A stretch of 7,283 nt of DNA from Candidatus Collierbacteria bacterium (GTDB taxonomy: Bacteria > Patescibacteriota > Microgenomatia > UBA1400 > MFAQ01): positions 80,639 through 87,921 of the forward strand of contig DQFC01000043.1 of assembly GCA_003531665.1 (NCBI GenBank). Direction: 5' to 3'. The notes under the pieces were generated by a model. That model ran no database searches and had not been told where the DNA came from. It saw only the letters and a program-made list of their open reading frames with translations. The position numbers were made by a program, and so were the translations under genes. How positions within the stretch are numbered: the stretch's first letter is position 1; the number at the start of each line of letters is the position of its first letter. Below, piece by piece: positions 5,242-7,283 of the stretch.

Positions 5242-5264
5242 CCGGCCTCAGGCCGGATTTTTTT
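5242..5264 (+). terminator. Intrinsic terminator after the 4753-5220 gene
   Basis: CCGGCC-tca-GGCCGG stem followed by A and seven T. The T run also ends just before the -35 of the next gene. Confidence 0.9.
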
Positions 5265-5266
5265 AC

Positions 5267-5295
5267 TTGATTTCAATCCCATAACACGCTATAAT
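5267..5295 (+). promoter_or_regulatory. Promoter of the 5333-6173 operon
   Basis: TTGATT (5267-5272), 17 bases, TATAAT (5290-5295). Start near 5302, about 30 bases before the ATG. Confidence 0.7.
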
Positions 5296-5332
5296 CCTGC
5301 AAGCACCTGAAAATTCTTTTTTGGAGGAAATC

Positions 5333-5821
5333 ATGAAATTCGCCCTTTCGGCTATTTTCTGGCTGTGTTTTTCCTTGATCATCACCAGTTCACTGATATT
5401 CTTTTTTCATATTGAAATATCCGAGATTCAAATTCTGGCTCTGGTGATCGGGATGTTTGTTTCCATTCCTGCGTCCATTTCAATTACCAAGTTTTATTTA
5501 AATGCTGGGACAAGGCAACGACCGGTTGTCCGGACCGATGAAAGCCGGGTACATAGCACCGGCCTTCCCCTCTCGGGAACTTTCACCTCCCCAGATTTCG
5601 GCCTTCCGGAAGGCTTTGTCATCCAATATCGCCACGCAGAGAAGTCACCCAGAATCGTACTGCATTTCAATCTCCGCCAACAAGTCGATGGCTTTACAAT
5701 TGATTTTGGAAATGGCAAGATTGGCATACAAGGTCATTCCTCCTCAATTCGCGATTGCGACGGCACACTCTGTGTTAAGGTCACCGGTCCCGGAGGAAAC
5801 TCCCAATCTGTCGGCTGGTAG
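5333..5821 (+). CDS. Membrane-anchored protein with beta-rich soluble domain, 162 aa
   Basis: ATG 5333 is set by GGAGG at 5323-5327. The frame also reads back to a TTG at 5321, but this overlaps the ribosome binding site and is not the start. Two hydrophobic segments (about residues 5-26 and 32-54) form a hairpin anchor. About 105 polar residues follow. These are beta-prone: FVIQYRHAEKSPRIVLHFNL, VDGFTIDFGNGKIGIQGH, GTLCVKVTGPGGNSQSVGW. CDGTLC contains two nearby Cys. With two spans, the soluble domain is on the same side as the N-terminus, most simply the cytoplasm. No family recognised. The next membrane gene follows after 37 bases without a terminator, so both should share a transcript. 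Confidence 0.8.
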   Translation: MKFALSAIFWLCFSLIITSSLIFFFHIEISEIQILALVIGMFVSIPASISITKFYLNAGTRQRPVVRTDESRVHSTGLPLSGTFTSPDFGLPEGFVIQYRHAEKSPRIVLHFNLRQQVDGFTIDFGNGKIGIQGHSSSIRDCDGTLCVKVTGPGGNSQSVGW

Positions 5822-5858
5822 GAACAAGAAACACACGAAACATCAACAGGAGAACCTC

Positions 5859-6173
5859 ATGTCACCCTATCTGTATCTTCTCTACATTCTCTCGGCCATC
5901 CTGCTGGGATATGCCTCCTTTCTCTCCGGAAGCAAACGGTCTTTGGTTGTCTTCGCGATCCTCTCTATAATATCGTTCGTCCCTTTCAGTTTTGCGGTCA
6001 TCACTTTGAGTATTTTTGGTATCAGCCTGATAATCAAAATCACTCTTCTGTTAGTTGCCTCTCTCTTGCTTCTCATTTGGGGACAAAAAAGTGAAAGAAT
6101 CGGCGTTGGGTTTGCGTGGTTGCAGGTATTAATAGCAAATATCCCCTTACTATTTGCAACTCTCATTTTTTAA
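5859..6173 (+). CDS. Small polytopic membrane protein, 104 aa
   Basis: ATG 5859 has AGGAG (5848-5852) six bases upstream. The open frame continues far back into the preceding gene, but that part reads as an out-of-frame shadow with no membrane or domain character. The protein is almost entirely hydrophobic, with spans at about residues 3-22, 28-48, 50-73 and 86-103. Short basic connectors (SGSKRS, GQKSER) give cytoplasmic loops by the positive-inside rule. No family recognised. It is the second gene of the operon at 5333 and ends 13 bases before a strong terminator. It may work with the upstream product in the membrane; gene order is the only support. Confidence 0.78.
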   Translation: MSPYLYLLYILSAILLGYASFLSGSKRSLVVFAILSIISFVPFSFAVITLSIFGISLIIKITLLLVASLLLLIWGQKSERIGVGFAWLQVLIANIPLLFATLIF

Positions 6174-6186
6174 CTCTTACAGCCCT

Positions 6187-6210
6187 ACCCCGCCACCGCG
6201 GGGTTTTTTT
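6187..6210 (+). terminator. Intrinsic terminator of the 5333-6173 operon
   Basis: ACCCCGC-cacc-GCGGGGT stem followed by a run of T (6204-6210). It separates this operon from the convergent rRNA operon. Confidence 0.9.
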
Positions 6211-6328
6211 ATATATTACCAGCATTGTAATTAAGCTTCTGCATATTACAAGGGAATATAAGAGGCTCTGTGCTCAGAGTGCCGGAGTCAAACCCGTAAC
6301 GGTTTTGACGAGGCGGGCACCGAAAACG
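6211..6328. other. Gene-free convergent region with several hairpins
   Basis: No coding region or tRNA is supported here. Structures seen are: TTGTAAT/ATTACAA (6225-6231 and 6245-6251); CTCTG/CAGAG (6266-6270 and 6275-6279); and a compound hairpin with outer pairs GTGCC/GGCAC (6279-6283 and 6316-6320) and inner pairs GTCAAA/TTTGAC (6287-6292 and 6304-6309) plus three more. The outer stem and a TTTGACT loop resemble a tRNA acceptor and T arm on the minus strand, but the T stem does not pair. GAATATAAGAGG (6254-6265) also occurs at 3224-3235. Confidence 0.5.
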
Positions 6329-6344
6329 AAGTAGATCATCGCCA

Positions 6345-6376
6345 CCAAAAAACCAACCTTACGGTTGGTTGTTTGG
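6345..6376 (-). terminator. rRNA operon terminator
   Basis: AACCAACC-gtaa-GGTTGGTT on the minus strand (6370-6351), running into a U run (6352-6347). The stem continues with five or six further pairs after one mismatch. It starts six bases after the 5S 3' end. Confidence 0.85.
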
Positions 6377-6381
6377 TTTGC

Positions 6382-6496
6382 CCGGCGATGATCTACTTTC
6401 GCAACCAATTGCTCAGCCACTATCATCGACGCTGGCCCGTTTCACTTCTCTGTTCGAAATGGGAAGAGGTGGTTCCAAGCCGCACAAATCACCGGA
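6382..6496 (-). rRNA. rrf: 5S ribosomal RNA
   Basis: The minus strand carries the conserved core CCCATTTCGAACAGAGAAGT, the following GAAAC..G, GATGATAGTGG and TGCGAAAGTAG. The two ends pair as helix I (CCGGTGAT with ATCGCCGG, one G-U). Length is about 115 nt; the ends are set by helix I and may be off by a few bases. It is co-transcribed behind 23S with a spacer of about 228 bases. Confidence 0.93.
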
Positions 6497-6544
6497 CAGA
6501 AAAATATTCGAAAAACAAATACTTGTCTGTCTTGTGATTCATAC

Positions 6545-6615
6545 CGTCATTGCGAATCACGAAGTGCTGAAGCAATCTCCGAGTCGGGGATCGCCACGCT
6601 TCGCTCGCGATGACG
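6545..6615. repeat. REP-like palindromic element in the 23S-5S spacer
   Basis: Outer arms CGTCATTGCGA (6545-6555) and TCGCGATGACG (6605-6615), inner arms 6572-6580 and 6586-6594 around GAGTC. The words GTCATTGCGA, GCAATCTCC and GCCACGCTTCGC are those of a palindromic repeat seen in many unrelated bacterial genomes. In the rRNA precursor it would form a long hairpin. Confidence 0.8.
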
Positions 6616-6636
6616 AAATTACTACTATTTTAAAGG

Positions 6637-6675
6637 CCTGCCCGCCATAGCTGGAGCAAAGCTCCTGCGGGTGGG
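6637..6675. repeat. GC-rich palindromic repeat in the 23S-5S spacer
   Basis: GGAGC-aaa-GCTCC (6653-6665) nested in CCCGC/GCGGG (6641-6645 and 6667-6671), with further outer CC/GG pairs. The words CCTGCCCGCC and CTGGAGC are shared with the element at 3350-3366. Confidence 0.65.
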
Positions 6676-6724
6676 TTACTCCCTGAATAGTGAATAGATT
6701 CTTGCAAAAAGATGGCACGAGAAT

Positions 6725-7283
6725 TTTTGATTTACTCTTTGAACATTAGTACAGATAAGCTAAACAACTTACGTTGCTTACACTCTCTGCCTATCAACCT
6801 AGTAGTCTACTAGGGTTCTTTCGCCCCTCACGGGGCATGGATTTCTCATCTTGGGAATGGCTTCTCGCTTAGATGCATTCAGCGATTATCCAATACCATT
6901 GTGGCTACCCAGCAATGCGTCTGACGACAACAACTGGCACACCAGGGAATGGCTCATCTCGGTCCTCTCGTACTGGAGACAAACTCCCTCAAAAATCCCA
7001 CGCTGACAGCGGATAGAGACCAACCTGTCTTACGCATTCGGTTGACACATATTCCTATGTGAATTGGACTATAACTTCATCCGTTCTGGATGGTTAACAT
7101 TTAGTCTCTACGGGTGATATTTCTATCTTCCCTCGGTATTATCCGTTCTGGATTCCACCGATATAAGTTAACTTTCACATAATATATTCCTATACTATGT
7201 CGCCGTAATTTTATGTCTTTAAGGGTTCAAACGGTTCAAAAACCAATTTCTTAGTCTCTGAACGGTTTGAACCCAGCTCACGT
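6725..7283 (-). rRNA. rrl: 23S ribosomal RNA, 3' part, interrupted by an intron
   Basis: The minus strand shows the conserved ACGTGAGCTGGGTT of the peptidyl-transferase region at the window edge. After the intron come GGTCTCTATCCGC, the sarcin-ricin loop AGTACGAGAGGACCG, CTGAATGCATCTAAGC, GTTGATAGGC and GTACTAATGTTC. Removing 7035-7261 restores helix 93 with compensatory changes against E. coli (C-G at positions 2590-2604, A-U at 2588-2606), so the exons look functional. The mature 3' end is estimated by counting from GTACTAATG and may be off by about five bases. The rest of the gene lies beyond the window. Confidence 0.95.
7035..7261 (-). ncRNA. Group I intron in 23S rRNA, 227 nt, no ORF
   Basis: It interrupts helix 93 between U2593 (7262) and C2594 (7034) in E. 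coli numbering, a known group I site in organelles and bacteria (I-CreI host site). It ends in G (7035). Core helices read on the minus strand: P2 (7200-7177, perfect 10 bp with GGAA loop); P3 GUUAAC (7172-7167) with GUUAAC (7098-7093); P4 CGGU/ACCG (7160-7157, 7137-7134); P5 AUCC/GGAU (7153-7141); P6 GGG/CCC with GAUA/UAUC (7132-7112); P7 GACUA (7106-7102) with UAGUC (7071-7067), in the typical contexts UAGAGACUA and AAGUUAUAGUCC; P8 CAUCC/GGAUG (7092-7078); P9 CACAUA-GGAA-UAUGUG (7061-7046). UUACGGCG (7208-7201) is a candidate internal guide. No homing endonuclease is encoded. Confidence 0.93.

Noticed and set aside
5502..5858. N-terminal extension of the last membrane protein back to 5502.
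   Set aside because: It overlaps the 5333-5821 gene in another frame, and a clear ribosome binding site marks ATG 5859.
6278..6321. tRNA gene on the minus strand.
   Set aside because: The acceptor-like stem and T-loop-like sequence are present, but the T stem does not pair, no anticodon or D arm fits, and the element is only about 44 bases.
6369..6650. Plus-strand ORF of 93 codons.
   Set aside because: Lies across the 5S rRNA complement and a palindromic repeat.
6497..6724. tRNA or ORF in the 23S-5S spacer.
   Set aside because: Only the two palindromic repeats are visible; no cloverleaf or credible coding frame.
1..7283. CRISPR array, insertion sequence or phage genes.
   Set aside because: No regularly spaced direct repeats, transposase-like frame or terminal repeats with target duplication were seen. 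The repeated GAATATAAGAGG (3224-3235, 6254-6265) is too short and only twofold.

Overview
The window most likely comes from a Patescibacteria (CPR)-type bacterium. The reasons are a compact ribosomal protein S1 with four S1 repeats, a group I intron inside the 23S rRNA, GC-rich palindromic repeats of the type common in those genomes, and many short genes without recognisable homologues. Stops TAA, TAG and TGA are all used as ordinary stops. This placement is an inference; no database search was possible.

Layout. Positions 1-1101 (minus strand) hold a two-gene operon: an unrecognised 224-aa protein, then a class I aminoacyl-tRNA-synthetase-like protein cut by the window edge. It is preceded by what looks like a complete ribosome-mediated transcription attenuator: promoter, 29-aa leader ORF with a Phe-Trp-Tyr-Arg-Arg-Phe run, competing hairpins and a strong terminator. 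Positions 1112-1939 (minus) encode an unrecognised soluble protein with a GT dinucleotide repeat at its 5' end. Positions 2118-2462 (plus) encode a small membrane protein with its own promoter and terminator. Positions 2518-3195 (minus) encode a 50-aa acidic protein and a divergent SAM-methyltransferase-like protein, behind a region dense in palindromes. Positions 3455-4606 (minus) are rpsA, with a short overlapping upstream ORF. Positions 4753-6173 (plus) hold three small membrane proteins in two units, each with a good sigma70-type promoter and an intrinsic terminator.

From 6345 to the end is the 3' part of an rRNA operon on the minus strand: 23S 3' end (interrupted by a 227-nt ORF-less group I intron at the site equivalent to E. 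coli position 2593), a spacer with two palindromic repeats, 5S rRNA and a terminator. A 15-bp inverted copy of the 5S 3' end lies just beyond the terminator. No tRNA is seen in the 23S-5S spacer.

The strongest leads for new biology are the attenuator controlling the synthetase-like operon, and the intron's competing 5' splice-site pairings.
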